From an uncultured Aquimarina sp. (GTDB lineage: Bacteria; Bacteroidota; Bacteroidia; Flavobacteriales; Flavobacteriaceae), in contig NZ_CANLYD010000004.1 in the NCBI RefSeq assembly GCF_947495315.1, forward strand, positions 248,001 through 312,000: a DNA stretch of 64,000 bases. Direction: 5' to 3'. The notes below the pieces were generated by a model. The model was not told the DNA's origin. It ran no database searches and saw nothing but the letters and a program-made list of their open reading frames with translations. Numbering within the stretch: position 1 is the first letter of the stretch; each line of letters starts with the position of its first letter. This document shows positions 24,874 to 33,934 of the stretch, in pieces. The position numbers and the translations under genes were made by a program.

Positions 24874-25713
24874 TTATTCGTGTAATACTAAAAAGGGAAT
24901 ACTGATATGATAACTTATTTTTTCTACAGTTGGATGAAATAATATTCTCTGAAAAAAGTTGAGGTTTTTGGCAACCATCGTAATCATGCTTATATTTCTG
25001 CTTTCTACAAAGCATTGCACTGCTTGTTCGATATTGGGATTAGATAAAAAATGAAAACTATGTTCTGCACCTTCTCCTAAGTAATCATTGAGAAAATCTT
25101 TATTCTTTTTTTGTAAGTCTGAGAGTTCCTTCTCTTTTTTGGAAATATGTAGTACTCTTAATGCTGCGTGATTTAAGTTAAGGACTTCAGTAATAGTATT
25201 CAATACTCTATTCCTATAAAATATGTTATAATCCGTTGGAAAAGCGATCTCATTAATATTACTGTATTTGGCTTTTTCCGGAATCACAAGAACAGGACAT
25301 TTTACTTTGGTGATAACATCACCGGTATTACTTCCTATAGTTTTTTCTTTTAATCCGGAAGCACCTTTGGTACCCATTACTATGAAATCAATATTCTTCT
25401 CTTCAACTTGTTTTCTAATAGTATCTACAAAAAAGATATGTTCGTAAATCGTAAGGAATTGATGCTTCGTATTTAAAGGTAATTTTTGAATTTTTTTTAG
25501 TAGTAATTGCATTTGCTCTTTATCACTACGAGTAACTTTTTCGACAACTTGATCTTTGGATTCGAAAAAAGAATCACTTCCTATCACTTCCTGATAAGGA
25601 GAGACGTGCAACAAATGGAAATTACATTTTACTTTTTTAAAAAATGACAAAGCGTAAGTAATTGAATTCCAAGAGTTTTCCGAAAAATCTGTCGGAATAA
25701 GAATATTCTTCAT
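24874..25713 (-). CDS. Universal stress protein, two UspA domains
   Basis: 279 residues with two tandem Usp domains. The N-terminal one begins MKNILIPTDFSENSWNSI and has the ATP-binding G-2x-G-9x-G(S) signature in VMGTKGASGLKEKTIGSNTG. The C-terminal one starts near EIAFPTDYNIFYRNR and is degenerate in its nucleotide site. Heads an operon with hemN under the TGA-type promoter at 25735. Confidence 0.9.
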   Translation of the reverse strand: MKNILIPTDFSENSWNSITYALSFFKKVKCNFHLLHVSPYQEVIGSDSFFESKDQVVEKVTRSDKEQMQLLLKKIQKLPLNTKHQFLTIYEHIFFVDTIRKQVEEKNIDFIVMGTKGASGLKEKTIGSNTGDVITKVKCPVLVIPEKAKYSNINEIAFPTDYNIFYRNRVLNTITEVLNLNHAALRVLHISKKEKELSDLQKKNKDFLNDYLGEGAEHSFHFLSNPNIEQAVQCFVESRNISMITMVAKNLNFFQRILFHPTVEKISYHISIPFLVLHE

Positions 25714-25734
25714 CTTTAATACTTTCTAATAGAA

Positions 25735-25777
25735 CAAATGTATTAGGATGTATTTATGAAAAGTATGACAAAAATCA
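25735..25777 (-). promoter_or_regulatory. Crp/Fnr-type activated promoter (usp-hemN)
   Basis: Minus strand: TGATTTTTGTCA, 23 bp, then a perfect -7 box TACATTTG. Start codon 22 bases downstream. Confidence 0.88.
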
Positions 25778-25790
25778 GTTTGGATATTTT

Positions 25791-26849
25791 TTATTCTACT
25801 AACTGAAGCCCTGATAGATCCAAAATTTTAATATTCCGCCCTTCAATTTCTATGAGTCCGTCTTTTTTAAAGGTGGATAGTGTGCGTATTAAACTTTCTG
25901 TAGCAATACCGGCAACACTAGCCAGATCGTTTCTGGAAATTTTGATGCTTTCCTCTGGTTTTTTATTTAGTACCTGAGCAAATTGTAAAATAGTTTGTGC
26001 TGTTTTTTTACGCACAGAACTATATGCCATTTGTAATAACTGCTCTTTTATTTCAGAAAGATTATCACTCAGTAATTCCATGAGTTCTAAAGAAATATTT
26101 TTACTTTTTTCTAATATGTCTTTTAGATCTGTTTTTGATACACCGGCAAGTTCTGTATCTTCCACGGCGGTAGCTGACTCTTGGTATGGTGTGTTGTCTA
26201 TGAATGAGGTAAATCCTAAAAAATCATCTTCTTTGAAGAGAGCAGTAATAAGTTCTTTACCATTTTCATCCATTTTATGTGTCTTTACCACACCTTTTAG
26301 GATTAAATAAATTTTATTAGAATGATCTCCTTCCTTAAAAATAGATTCACTTTTTTTACATCGAGCGATATCCCCGTGATCGTCAAAAAAATTTTTAAGC
26401 TCATGCAAATTTCTTAGACCATTTTCTGAATTCTCTTTTGGTACCTGAGCTTGTTCCTGTAATATTTTAGAAATTATCTGAGCTTTTGCTAAACGACTTT
26501 CGATAGCACTCAGCAGTTCATCTTCCTCAAAAGGTTTAGTCAGATAATCATCAGCGCCTAAATCCATTCCTTTTCTTATTTCCTTGTGTTCTGTTTTAGC
26601 AGATAAGAAAATGAAGGGTATTTGATTCGTATTAGTGTCATGAGATAACGCCTCTAAAACTCCATAACCATCAACTTCTGGCATCATAATATCACAAACA
26701 ATGATATCGGGTTTCTCTTCTTTTGCTTTAGTAATACCTATTTTCCCATTAGGAGATGTAATCACATTATAATCCGACAGCTCTAGAAGTTCCGCAGTGT
26801 TTTCTCTAAGAGCTGTATCATCCTCTATTAGTAGAACAGTTTTCATCAT
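25791..26849 (-). CDS. Response regulator fused to a Crp/Fnr-type transcription factor
   Basis: 352 residues. Receiver domain 1-120 with acidic pocket E9-D10-D11, phosphoacceptor D53 (VCDIMMPE) and Lys in LTKPF. A linker (about 125-150) is followed by a cyclic-nucleotide-binding-type beta barrel (about 150-270, ESIFKEGDHSNKIYLILKGV) and a Crp HTH (about 295-345, ISRNDLASVAGIATESLIRT). The recognition helix keeps Glu and Arg at the Crp positions that read TGA half-sites. It follows the kinase by 3 bases. Proposed activator of the TGAY-N4-RTCA promoters. Confidence 0.92.
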   Translation of the reverse strand: MMKTVLLIEDDTALRENTAELLELSDYNVITSPNGKIGITKAKEEKPDIIVCDIMMPEVDGYGVLEALSHDTNTNQIPFIFLSAKTEHKEIRKGMDLGADDYLTKPFEEDELLSAIESRLAKAQIISKILQEQAQVPKENSENGLRNLHELKNFFDDHGDIARCKKSESIFKEGDHSNKIYLILKGVVKTHKMDENGKELITALFKEDDFLGFTSFIDNTPYQESATAVEDTELAGVSKTDLKDILEKSKNISLELMELLSDNLSEIKEQLLQMAYSSVRKKTAQTILQFAQVLNKKPEESIKISRNDLASVAGIATESLIRTLSTFKKDGLIEIEGRNIKILDLSGLQLVE

Positions 26850-26852
26850 TAG

Positions 26853-28358
26853 TTACGATTGTTTAGCTACAGGTATTTGTACTGTAAAGTTAGAACCTTG
26901 GTTTTCCTTACTTGTAAAATTAATACTACCACCCAAATTTTCCAAATGACTTTTTACGATATTCAACCCGATTCCGGTACCTTGATCTAATAAAGCGTTT
27001 TCTGCTCTAAAATATCTTTTAAAGATAAATTCCTGTTCTTTTTCCGGAATACCAATCCCTTGATCAATGATATGAAACGTAAGAAGATCATTCTCAAAAA
27101 CTACCTGAAGATCAATTTCAGTATTCTCTCCAGAATATTTTATAGCATTTCGGATGAGATTGGTTAATACCAATTCTAATATTTTTTCATCAAAATCAAT
27201 AATATGCTCATCAATATCCTGAGGATATTTTATTCTTTGCCCATCTTTAAGCAACATATTAGCATCATATATCACTTCGTTAATTACTTTACTCAAAGGA
27301 AACGTAGCGAACTTATATTTTACTTTACCGCTTTCCAGACGTTCTACAGATAAGAAATCATTGAGGATATTATCCAGATACTTTACCTTGTTTTTAATAG
27401 TAGTCAGATGTTTATCTCTTTTTTCTTGTTGATCAGCTTTGGTATATTTTCCAATCAATGTTGTAGAAGTGAGGATACCACTTAAAGGTGTTTTAAACTC
27501 GTGGGATACCAAAGAAAGAAACTTGGTTTTTAATTCATTTAGGTCCTTTTCTTTTGCTAAAGCTTCACTTAGTTGCTGTGTTCTTTTGGTAACTGTTTTT
27601 TCCAGTTTTTCGGTATAATGTTTTCTTTCAGTAATATCTACAATAATAGCAACAAAAACAGGTTGATCTCCTAATGTGGATAACTGTAAATGAACTTCTA
27701 CTGGATAGGTGGTTCCATCTTTGCGTTGATGTACAGTTTCAAACTGAAGCTTTTCTTCTATCTTTTGAAGTAGCGGTTCTATTAATCCTAAAAACTGAGG
27801 TTTGTTATAGTTTGGTTTAATATCAACAGGTGTAAGTTCTTTAAGTTCTTCTAAAGAATATCCCATGTTTTTTTGTGCTCCACGATTTACATCCACAAAT
27901 TTTAGAGATTCCGCGTCAAATATGAATATTTCATTCAGCGATTCATCAAATATGGTAGCCCAATGCTTTAATTCCTGTTCTGCTTTTTTGCGTATAGTAA
28001 TATCCATAACCAATGCCATAACAAATGTCTTACCATAGATCTCAAAAGGACTTAACCCTGCTTCTACAGGGAAAGTACTTCCACATTTGCGGACTCCATA
28101 GATATCACGACCTCTTCCCATCTTTCGTTTTTCACTTTTATGTAAAAAACTTTTGAAATGACCTCCATGATTACCACGATATTCTTGTGGGATTAAAATA
28201 TTAAGCGGTTGGTTTTTTAGCTCTCCTTTGTCATAGTTAAACATCTCCTCGGCTGCGGTATTGGTCGCTACGATTGTTTGATTTTCATCAACAATAATAA
28301 CACCTTCAGAGATCGCTTCGGCAAGAATGTCAAAAGTGCTTTCGTTAGTTTGTAACAT
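26853..28358 (-). CDS. PAS sensor histidine kinase with FixL-like haem motif
   Basis: 501 residues from MLQTNESTFD at 28358; a longer start at 28463 adds 35 unlike residues. PAS1 (about 5-125) contains IPQEYRGNHGGHFKSF followed by RKMGRGRDIYG and GSTFPVEAGLSPFE. It aligns with the FixL haem PAS, with H64 at the haem-ligand His and Arg at the O2-signalling Arg positions. PAS2 is at about 130-250. Next come the HisKA H-box (LVSHEFKTPLSG), N-box (LIRNAIKYS), and G boxes DQGIGIP and GTGIGLNIV. No membrane segment. Probably a cytoplasmic oxygen-sensing kinase for the adjacent regulator. Confidence 0.9.
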   Translation of the reverse strand: MLQTNESTFDILAEAISEGVIIVDENQTIVATNTAAEEMFNYDKGELKNQPLNILIPQEYRGNHGGHFKSFLHKSEKRKMGRGRDIYGVRKCGSTFPVEAGLSPFEIYGKTFVMALVMDITIRKKAEQELKHWATIFDESLNEIFIFDAESLKFVDVNRGAQKNMGYSLEELKELTPVDIKPNYNKPQFLGLIEPLLQKIEEKLQFETVHQRKDGTTYPVEVHLQLSTLGDQPVFVAIIVDITERKHYTEKLEKTVTKRTQQLSEALAKEKDLNELKTKFLSLVSHEFKTPLSGILTSTTLIGKYTKADQQEKRDKHLTTIKNKVKYLDNILNDFLSVERLESGKVKYKFATFPLSKVINEVIYDANMLLKDGQRIKYPQDIDEHIIDFDEKILELVLTNLIRNAIKYSGENTEIDLQVVFENDLLTFHIIDQGIGIPEKEQEFIFKRYFRAENALLDQGTGIGLNIVKSHLENLGGSINFTSKENQGSNFTVQIPVAKQS

Positions 28359-28450
28359 AGGTGTCTTGAGGGTTTTTATATTAGGTTGCAATAATGTGGT
28401 TGATGAACTCCTATATTTCCCATCAAAGATACAGTAAAAACGGTAAATAA

Positions 28451-28493
28451 TGATATCTGTCATTTCTTATTAACCCTTGTTTAGATACTTTAA
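28451..28493 (+). promoter_or_regulatory. Crp/Fnr-type activated promoter (site-2 protease gene)
   Basis: TGATATCTGTCA (28451-28462), 23 bp, then TACTTTAA. It excludes the ATG at 28477 as a start. The divergent direction towards the kinase lacks a good -7 box. Confidence 0.78.
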
Positions 28494-28509
28494 CCAAAAA
28501 TTAGGAATT

Positions 28510-29601
28510 ATGAAAGGATCACTCAATCTAGGCAGCGTGTTTAATGTAGCAATAAAAGTACACTGGACCTTTTTATTAATTATTGCCTGGGTAACATTCT
28601 TAGAGCTTAAAAGTGGAGGGGATTTTCAAAATGTACTGATGAGCATTTTTTTTATTCTTCTTGTATTCGTTTGTGTAGTTCTACACGAATTCGGTCATAT
28701 TCTTACTGCCAGAAAGTTTGGAGTTGATACCAAGAAAATCACCTTATTGCCCATTGGAGGTGTTGCTTCAATGGACACCATACCAGAAAACCCTAAAGAG
28801 GAATTATTAATTGCACTAGCTGGTCCTGCTGTAAATATTGTAATAGCAATGCTACTGGCTTTTTTCATTCCGTTTCAAATGCTTTTTGGTCAGGATCCTG
28901 GATCTTTAGAAACTACATTGGATCATGTTACTTTACAAAACCTTGTTTTGTATTTATTTTCTGTAAATATCATACTGGCACTATTTAATTTTATACCCGC
29001 ATTTCCGATGGATGGAGGGCGAGTATTCAGAGCATTGCTAGCTATGAGAATGGATAGGGTCAGAGCTACAGCTATGGCTGCAGGATTAGGAGAGATTATT
29101 GCTTTTGTTTTCTTACTTATTGGTGTACTGTATAATCCATTCTTAATACTTATTGCATTGTTTATTTATTTTGGAGCTAATGCAGAGAATAAAATGGTAC
29201 AGCAGCTTGCCCTTGTAAAAGGACACACAGTAGAAGAAGCGATGTTAACTCATATCACCGTATTACATCCAGATAATACAATAGAAGATGTTATCGAGGT
29301 ATTACTTAAGAGTACTGAGAAAAATTTCATAGTTACTGAAAATGCTGAAATTGTTGGAATTCTTCATCACAAGAATATCCTTGCAAAATCCAAAAACAAA
29401 GACCTTAAAGTTAAAGAAGTTATGGACACATCTTTTGCATCAATCGATGCCAAAGCAGAGCTTAAAGAGGTTTTTACATTAATTAACACAAAGAAAAAAG
29501 ACTTTTTTGCTGTTACCAGTAATGATAAGCTTATAGGAGCAATTGATCTTGCTAATATGAGCGAATTCATGCTGATTCAATCTAATCTGATTACCAGATA
29601 A
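28510..29601 (+). CDS. Site-2 protease (M50) with CBS pair
   Basis: 363 residues from ATG 28510 (MKGSLNLGSVFNVAIKVHWT). Six or so membrane helices; zinc site HEFGH (59-63) and the second motif FPMDGGRVFRALLA. The C-terminal part (about 235-363) has two CBS motifs (VEEAMLTHITVLHPDNTIED; VKEVMDTSFASIDAKAELKE). Same architecture as mycobacterial Rip3 of the DosR regulon. Probably cuts a membrane-bound regulator; target unknown. Confidence 0.9.
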   Translation: MKGSLNLGSVFNVAIKVHWTFLLIIAWVTFLELKSGGDFQNVLMSIFFILLVFVCVVLHEFGHILTARKFGVDTKKITLLPIGGVASMDTIPENPKEELLIALAGPAVNIVIAMLLAFFIPFQMLFGQDPGSLETTLDHVTLQNLVLYLFSVNIILALFNFIPAFPMDGGRVFRALLAMRMDRVRATAMAAGLGEIIAFVFLLIGVLYNPFLILIALFIYFGANAENKMVQQLALVKGHTVEEAMLTHITVLHPDNTIEDVIEVLLKSTEKNFIVTENAEIVGILHHKNILAKSKNKDLKVKEVMDTSFASIDAKAELKEVFTLINTKKKDFFAVTSNDKLIGAIDLANMSEFMLIQSNLITR

Positions 29602-29607
29602 TACAAC

Positions 29608-29650
29608 TGACTTTTATCATAAAAAAGGTGAAGACTACTTATTAAATTTA
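29608..29650 (+). promoter_or_regulatory. Crp/Fnr-type activated promoter (TerB-like/dnaJ/cbpM operon)
   Basis: TGACTTTTATCA (29608-29619), 23 bp, then TAAATTTA. Start codon 29 bases downstream. Confidence 0.82.
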
Positions 29651-29678
29651 TCCTATAAACTAATAAATTTTGTAGAAA

Positions 29679-30083
29679 ATGGATACGACAGAAAATATAG
29701 GGATTACATTTTACCAAAGCCTGGGAAAATTATTCTATGCTATTGCAGCTGCGGATAAAGTAGTGCGGAAATCTGAATATATTTCGTTAAGAAACCTTGT
29801 GAAATCAGAGTGGTTAGCTGTGGATGATCTGGAAGATGAGTTTGGGGCAGATGCCGCTTTCCAGATCGAAATTGTTTTTGATTGGTTAGATTATTCAGAA
29901 CTCCAGGCAGAATCTAGTTTTAATGAGTTTGCCTCTTTCTATAAAGAGAATAAATCACTTTTTACGGATAGAATTAAACAATTGATTTGGAATACCTCTA
30001 ATAGTATTGCCAATGCTTTTTCTGGTAAAAATAAATCGGAATTAATGATGTTGGGAAGACTTAAATTGATTTTTGAAGAATAA
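29679..30083 (+). CDS. Small TerB-like helical protein
   Basis: 134 residues, all-helical. FYQSLGKLFYAIAAADKVVRKSEYISLRNLV resembles TerB/tellurite-resistance-like domains, which place acidic residues around a possible metal site (ADKVVRKSE). No membrane segment. It comes 15 bases before the J-domain protein and probably belongs to the same operon. Function unclear; family call tentative. Confidence 0.6.
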   Translation: MDTTENIGITFYQSLGKLFYAIAAADKVVRKSEYISLRNLVKSEWLAVDDLEDEFGADAAFQIEIVFDWLDYSELQAESSFNEFASFYKENKSLFTDRIKQLIWNTSNSIANAFSGKNKSELMMLGRLKLIFEE

Positions 30084-30098
30084 GAACTAATTCTCACT

Positions 30099-30992
30099 TT
30101 GGATATGGAGTTTGTTGATTACTATAAAATATTGGGTATTTCAAAAAATGCTACTGAAAGTGATATCAAAAAGGCGTATAGAAAACTAGCTAGAAAGTAT
30201 CATCCCGATTTAAATCCAGATGATAAGGAAGCAGAAAAGAAGTTCAAGGAAATTAATGAAGCTAATGAAGTATTGAGTAATGCAGAGAACAGAAAGAAGT
30301 ATGACCAATATGGTAAAGATTGGAAACACGCAGAGGAGTTTGAGAAAGCCAGACAATCGCAAGGACAATATGCTAGATCTGGAGGTCAGCAATATCAAGG
30401 AGGTTTTTCTGAAGGAGACTTTTCTGATTTTTTTGAGTCTATGTTTGGAGGAGCTGGGAGAGGTTATCGGAAAAGTCAGGTAAAGTATAGAGGAGAAGAT
30501 TATAATGCCCAATTGCATCTTGATTTGATGGATGTTTATAAAACGCATAAAAGAACGCTCACCGTAAATGAAAAGAACATTAGAATTACTATTCCGGCTG
30601 GTGTAGAAAATGGGCAGACTATAAAAATAAAAGGACACGGTGGTCCTGGTATTGGTGGTGGCCCTAATGGAGATTTATTGATAACGTTTGTTATAGAGAA
30701 TACCACATCATTTAGACGAGATAAAGGAGATTTATACCTACATAAAGATATAGATCTTTATACAGCAGTTTTAGGTGGTGAAATAATGATAGATACCCTC
30801 GATGGAAGAGTAAAACTAAACGTAAAACAGGAAACAGAAAATGGAGCGAAAGTCAAACTAAAAGGGAAAGGCTTTCCGATATATAAGAAAGAAGGACAGT
30901 ATGGAAATTTATACGTTACCTATAACGTCAAATTACCAAAAAACCTGACCACTAAACAAAAAGAATTATTTAGGGAATTGTCTAACCTATAA
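30099..30992 (+). CDS. cbpA: J-domain chaperone, CbpA-type
   Basis: 297 residues. J-domain 1-70 with HPD in [11 protein letters not shown], a Gly/Gln/Ser-rich linker (about 85-130), then DnaJ C-terminal domains (about 135-290) with no zinc-finger CxxCxGxG repeats. That absence separates CbpA-type from DnaJ. Co-chaperone of DnaK. Followed directly by its modulator cbpM (start codon abuts the stop). Confidence 0.92.
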   Translation: MDMEFVDYYKILGISKNATESDIKKAYRKLARKYHPDLNPDDKEAEKKFKEINEANEVLSNAENRKKYDQYGKDWKHAEEFEKARQSQGQYARSGGQQYQGGFSEGDFSDFFESMFGGAGRGYRKSQVKYRGEDYNAQLHLDLMDVYKTHKRTLTVNEKNIRITIPAGVENGQTIKIKGHGGPGIGGGPNGDLLITFVIENTTSFRRDKGDLYLHKDIDLYTAVLGGEIMIDTLDGRVKLNVKQETENGAKVKLKGKGFPIYKKEGQYGNLYVTYNVKLPKNLTTKQKELFRELSNL

Positions 30993-31301
30993 ATGCGTGT
31001 TGCTATGGCGAAAGAACATCTTATACCAGTTATAGAATTTTGTAGAAGTCATGAAGTAGAATTCTCATTCATAAATACGCTACACGATTTTGGGTTGATA
31101 GAAATGGTTACTTATCAACAGACATTTTTTATAAATTCTGAAGAACTGCCAAGACTAGAACAAATTTTACTTTTTAATAAAGAGCTAGAAATCAATCTGG
31201 AAGGGGTAGAGGTAATTATAAGATTACTCGAAAAAGTTCATAAAATTCAAAACGAAATGAATATGCTTAAGAATAGATTAAACATCTATGAGAATTTTTA
31301 A
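30993..31301 (+). CDS. cbpM: Chaperone modulator CbpM
   Basis: 102 residues: ISVTEFCR-type motif read here as IPVIEFCRSHEVEFSFINTL, DFGLIEMVTYQQTFFINSEE, then LPRLEQIL...VEVIIRLLEKVHKIQNEMN. Typical CbpM, which inhibits the J-domain of CbpA. No gap after cbpA. Confidence 0.85.
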   Translation: MRVAMAKEHLIPVIEFCRSHEVEFSFINTLHDFGLIEMVTYQQTFFINSEELPRLEQILLFNKELEINLEGVEVIIRLLEKVHKIQNEMNMLKNRLNIYENF

Positions 31302-31353
31302 ACTTAAAGGCTCTGGTTTAATATAGCGTTGGTATTTTTACCAATAAATCTTT

Positions 31354-31430
31354 CATCCCATCCCCAACCCTTCCCAAAGGGAAGGTGGTAAAAAAGTCCT
31401 TTCCTTTGGAAAGGATTTAGGATAGGATAC
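31354..31430. repeat. Palindromic intergenic repeat
   Basis: Two hairpins, CCTTCCCAAAGGGAAGG and TCCTTTCCTTTGGAAAGGA, separated by GTGGTAAAAAAG. Related in sequence style to the element at 35352. Lies downstream of cbpM. Confidence 0.65.
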
Positions 31431-31511
31431 ATTGATGGTTATCAAATAAATAAATGTCTTACGATTACCAACTCTATGCTAAACTAACGCCATTTTAAAT
31501 AATCAGTAAAC

Positions 31512-31554
31512 TGACTTTTGTCATATTTTAACAGTTATAGTGTCTCTAATTTTA
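31512..31554 (+). promoter_or_regulatory. Crp/Fnr-type activated promoter
   Basis: TGACTTTTGTCA (31512-31523), 23 bp, then TAATTTTA. It sits upstream of the small membrane protein and shows that its start is 31579, not the upstream 31540. Confidence 0.85.
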
Positions 31555-31578
31555 CCTCGAATTAAAAAACAATTTACT

Positions 31579-31863
31579 ATGACTTTATACGCGAAAATAA
31601 ATGCCGATTTTTCTGAAAATTATATAGGATATTCTGCTTTGGCAATCATTGCCTCAACTTGTTTGGGATCTATAGCTATAATGACTACCTTATTTGATGG
31701 TAATGGTTTCTTACAAATGTTTTTGGTTTTTCTTACTGTAGCAGTATGTAACGCACATAATGCAGCGATTTTAACCGTTCAGAAACCTAAATTGGTATTA
31801 GATCTTCTTATTGTAAGTTTAGCGGTAAATAGTTTGATCATTATTGGTAACGGCTTGTTTTAA
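31579..31863 (+). CDS. Small membrane protein
   Basis: 94 residues from ATG 31579 (MTLYAKINADFSENYIGYSA). Three hydrophobic stretches at about 17-35, 42-60 and 70-92. No family was recognised. Monocistronic, between its TGA-type promoter and a terminator at 31887. It is probably strongly induced at low oxygen, going by the promoter. Confidence 0.7.
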   Translation: MTLYAKINADFSENYIGYSALAIIASTCLGSIAIMTTLFDGNGFLQMFLVFLTVAVCNAHNAAILTVQKPKLVLDLLIVSLAVNSLIIIGNGLF

Positions 31864-31886
31864 TATTTTACATACTGATTATTTAC

Positions 31887-31922
31887 AAAGGTGAGTTTCT
31901 GTGAATGGAACTCGCCTTTTTT
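31887..31922 (+). terminator. Rho-independent terminator
   Basis: AAAGGTGAGTT-TCTGTGAATGG-AACTCGCCTTTTTTATT: stem followed by a T-run, 24 bases after the small membrane protein gene. Confidence 0.8.
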
Positions 31923-32000
31923 ATTTACCTAGTAACTGATTGATATCATATTTTTTGAACATTCTCAAAACTACATTTATATAAAATAAAAATTCACCAT

Positions 32001-32888
32001 ATGAGAACCCTAATCATTAGTGTTGCCGTTGTAAGTTTGATGGCGTGTAGTAATAGAACTCAAATCAAAGAAAATCCTGAAATGGATACTACAGAGAGCG
32101 AACAGATTCTTGATCAAAATATAGATAGTACTCAGTATTTCTCAGAAGAAAGTCTAGAACTGAATCAGGAAAAAACAAAGTCTATAAAAGTAGAACGTCT
32201 AATCACGATAGAAGATGATAGGAATAAATTACAAGAACTAGTGATTGCCAAGAAGTTCTACAAGGAAGAAGATTTATATATTTTGGATTATAAATATCCT
32301 TATCTCAACGAAGAAATTGATACAAACAATACAAAATTTAATAATTTCCTAACCGAAAACTACTTAAATATAGAAGCTACAGAAAATGAGATTCTAGAAG
32401 ATAAAGTAATATTCTGTGACTCCCTCGGTATTGGTAGATGTATGGATAAACGGATTATTGATTATAAAATATATGCTGTAAAAAGTAACCTTATCAGCGT
32501 ACTCCTTTATAAAGAAAACTATTACTCAGGAATGAAACATTCTACATATATGTTTGAGTGTTTAAATTTTGATCTCAATAACCATACATTCATGTATTAT
32601 AATGATTTTTTTGTTGATAATTCTGAAAAAGAATTACTTGCAACCATAAATAAAACAATATCCAGTGGTATAAATTCAGGAGAATTGTATTATGAATGTT
32701 GGGAGTTGTCGGAAGAAGATTTTAAGGTATATAAAAACAATTTTGTGGTTAATGATGATACTGTAGAATTTTATTTTGATGATTGTATTATTTGTCCTTC
32801 CTATACAGGAACCTATTCTATAGAAATTCCAATCAAAGAGATTATGCATCTGATTAAAAAATATAATGATCAACCATTAATAGGATAA
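32001..32888 (+). CDS. DUF3298/RsiV-like lipoprotein
   Basis: 295 residues. Lipobox LMACSNR (Cys about residue 16). The mature part matches the PdaC/RsiV arrangement: YLNEEIDTNNTKFNNFLTEN, then YAVKSNLISVLLYKENYYSG, KHSTYMFECLNFDL and a final YSIEIPIKEIMHLI. Members are surface lipoproteins, some with lysozyme-binding or anti-sigma roles. Two bases before the next gene. No TGA-type promoter. Confidence 0.7.
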   Translation: MRTLIISVAVVSLMACSNRTQIKENPEMDTTESEQILDQNIDSTQYFSEESLELNQEKTKSIKVERLITIEDDRNKLQELVIAKKFYKEEDLYILDYKYPYLNEEIDTNNTKFNNFLTENYLNIEATENEILEDKVIFCDSLGIGRCMDKRIIDYKIYAVKSNLISVLLYKENYYSGMKHSTYMFECLNFDLNNHTFMYYNDFFVDNSEKELLATINKTISSGINSGELYYECWELSEEDFKVYKNNFVVNDDTVEFYFDDCIICPSYTGTYSIEIPIKEIMHLIKKYNDQPLIG

Positions 32889-32890
32889 CT

Positions 32891-33520
32891 ATGAATACTA
32901 AAAATTTAGAAAAGAGTTATGTTCTTTTTTTGGTAGTATATATCATCATGATATTAACAGGATTCATATTACCTTTTTTTTCAGATCCAGAATATGTAAT
33001 GTCAAAAAACACCTTAAGTGAATTAGGAGCTCAAAATACACCAAATAACTGGATAATGAATTTTGTTTTTATCCTATTGGGTTTTGTAACTTTTATAAAT
33101 GGTTTCAACGTTATAGGAAAGCATCGCGTTCAAATATTCGTGCTTTTGGTTTTTTGCCTTTCTTTCATATTGACCGGGATATTTATGCACGCGCCTATCG
33201 ATCGTGGAGTGGTTTATGATTCGTTTCAGAATGAAATGCATTCTGTTTTTTCAACAATAACAGGAATTTCATTTTGTACCTACTGTTTAGTTGTTAGTTT
33301 TATTACTCGATGGAAAAATCAAAAATTAATAGCTATATCTGTTGGGGCCATTGCTTTGATATTATCTTATTTAATGGTTATACATTCTGATTATAGCGGA
33401 TTGTATCAGCGAGGCATATTTATAATGGCTTTTGGGTGGATATTATATTCTTTTAAATTCTATGAATATGTTTTTACAAAAAAAGAGTATTTTCAACTTA
33501 TAAATAGAAATCAAAAATGA
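32891..33520 (+). CDS. DUF998 six-helix membrane protein
   Basis: 209 residues, six membrane helices. The motif SKNTLSELGAQNTPNNWIMN after helix 1 and the pattern of short loops match DUF998 proteins. Function unknown. Follows the DUF3298 lipoprotein by 2 bases, so co-transcribed. Confidence 0.75.
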   Translation: MNTKNLEKSYVLFLVVYIIMILTGFILPFFSDPEYVMSKNTLSELGAQNTPNNWIMNFVFILLGFVTFINGFNVIGKHRVQIFVLLVFCLSFILTGIFMHAPIDRGVVYDSFQNEMHSVFSTITGISFCTYCLVVSFITRWKNQKLIAISVGAIALILSYLMVIHSDYSGLYQRGIFIMAFGWILYSFKFYEYVFTKKEYFQLINRNQK

Positions 33521-33632
33521 AATAAGCCATAAAAATCTGGATTATACCCATTGATATGATTAAATGGCGATTCCATCCTTGCACTGAGCTGAGTCGAAGT
33601 GTGACTCTTAAAAAACAATAAATTATAAACAG

Positions 33633-33932
33633 ATGAAAGATAATTTTAGCAATATTATTGACTCAGAAACACCAGTACTGGTAGATTTTTATGCAGATTG
33701 GTGCGGCCCTTGCAAAGTATTAGCACCAATCCTAAAAGAAGTTAAAGAAGAGTTAGGTGCTGCTGTAAAAATTGTAAAAATTGACGTTGATAAAAACCAA
33801 CCTTTAGCATCTAAGTATCAGGTAAGAGGAGTGCCGACAATGTTATTGTTTAAAGAAGGAAAACAGCTCTGGAGGCAATCTGGCGTTTTGCAAAAAAATG
33901 ATATCGTAGGAGTCATAAATTCTCATAAATAG
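33633..33932 (+). CDS. trxA: Thioredoxin
   Basis: 99 residues. Active site WCGPC with Cys24 and Cys27, and cis-Pro in RGVPTMLLFKEG. A cytoplasmic disulfide reductase. Heads an operon with deoC (2-base gap) and deoD. No TGA-type promoter visible upstream; a stray GAGTCGAAGTGTGAC repeat fragment lies there. Confidence 0.92.
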   Translation: MKDNFSNIIDSETPVLVDFYADWCGPCKVLAPILKEVKEELGAAVKIVKIDVDKNQPLASKYQVRGVPTMLLFKEGKQLWRQSGVLQKNDIVGVINSHK

Positions 33933-33934
33933 TT

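Noticed and set aside
33553..33566. TGATATGATTAA before trxA as a Crp/Fnr-type site
   Set aside because: Lacks the RTCA half-site, and no -7 box lies at 23 bp.
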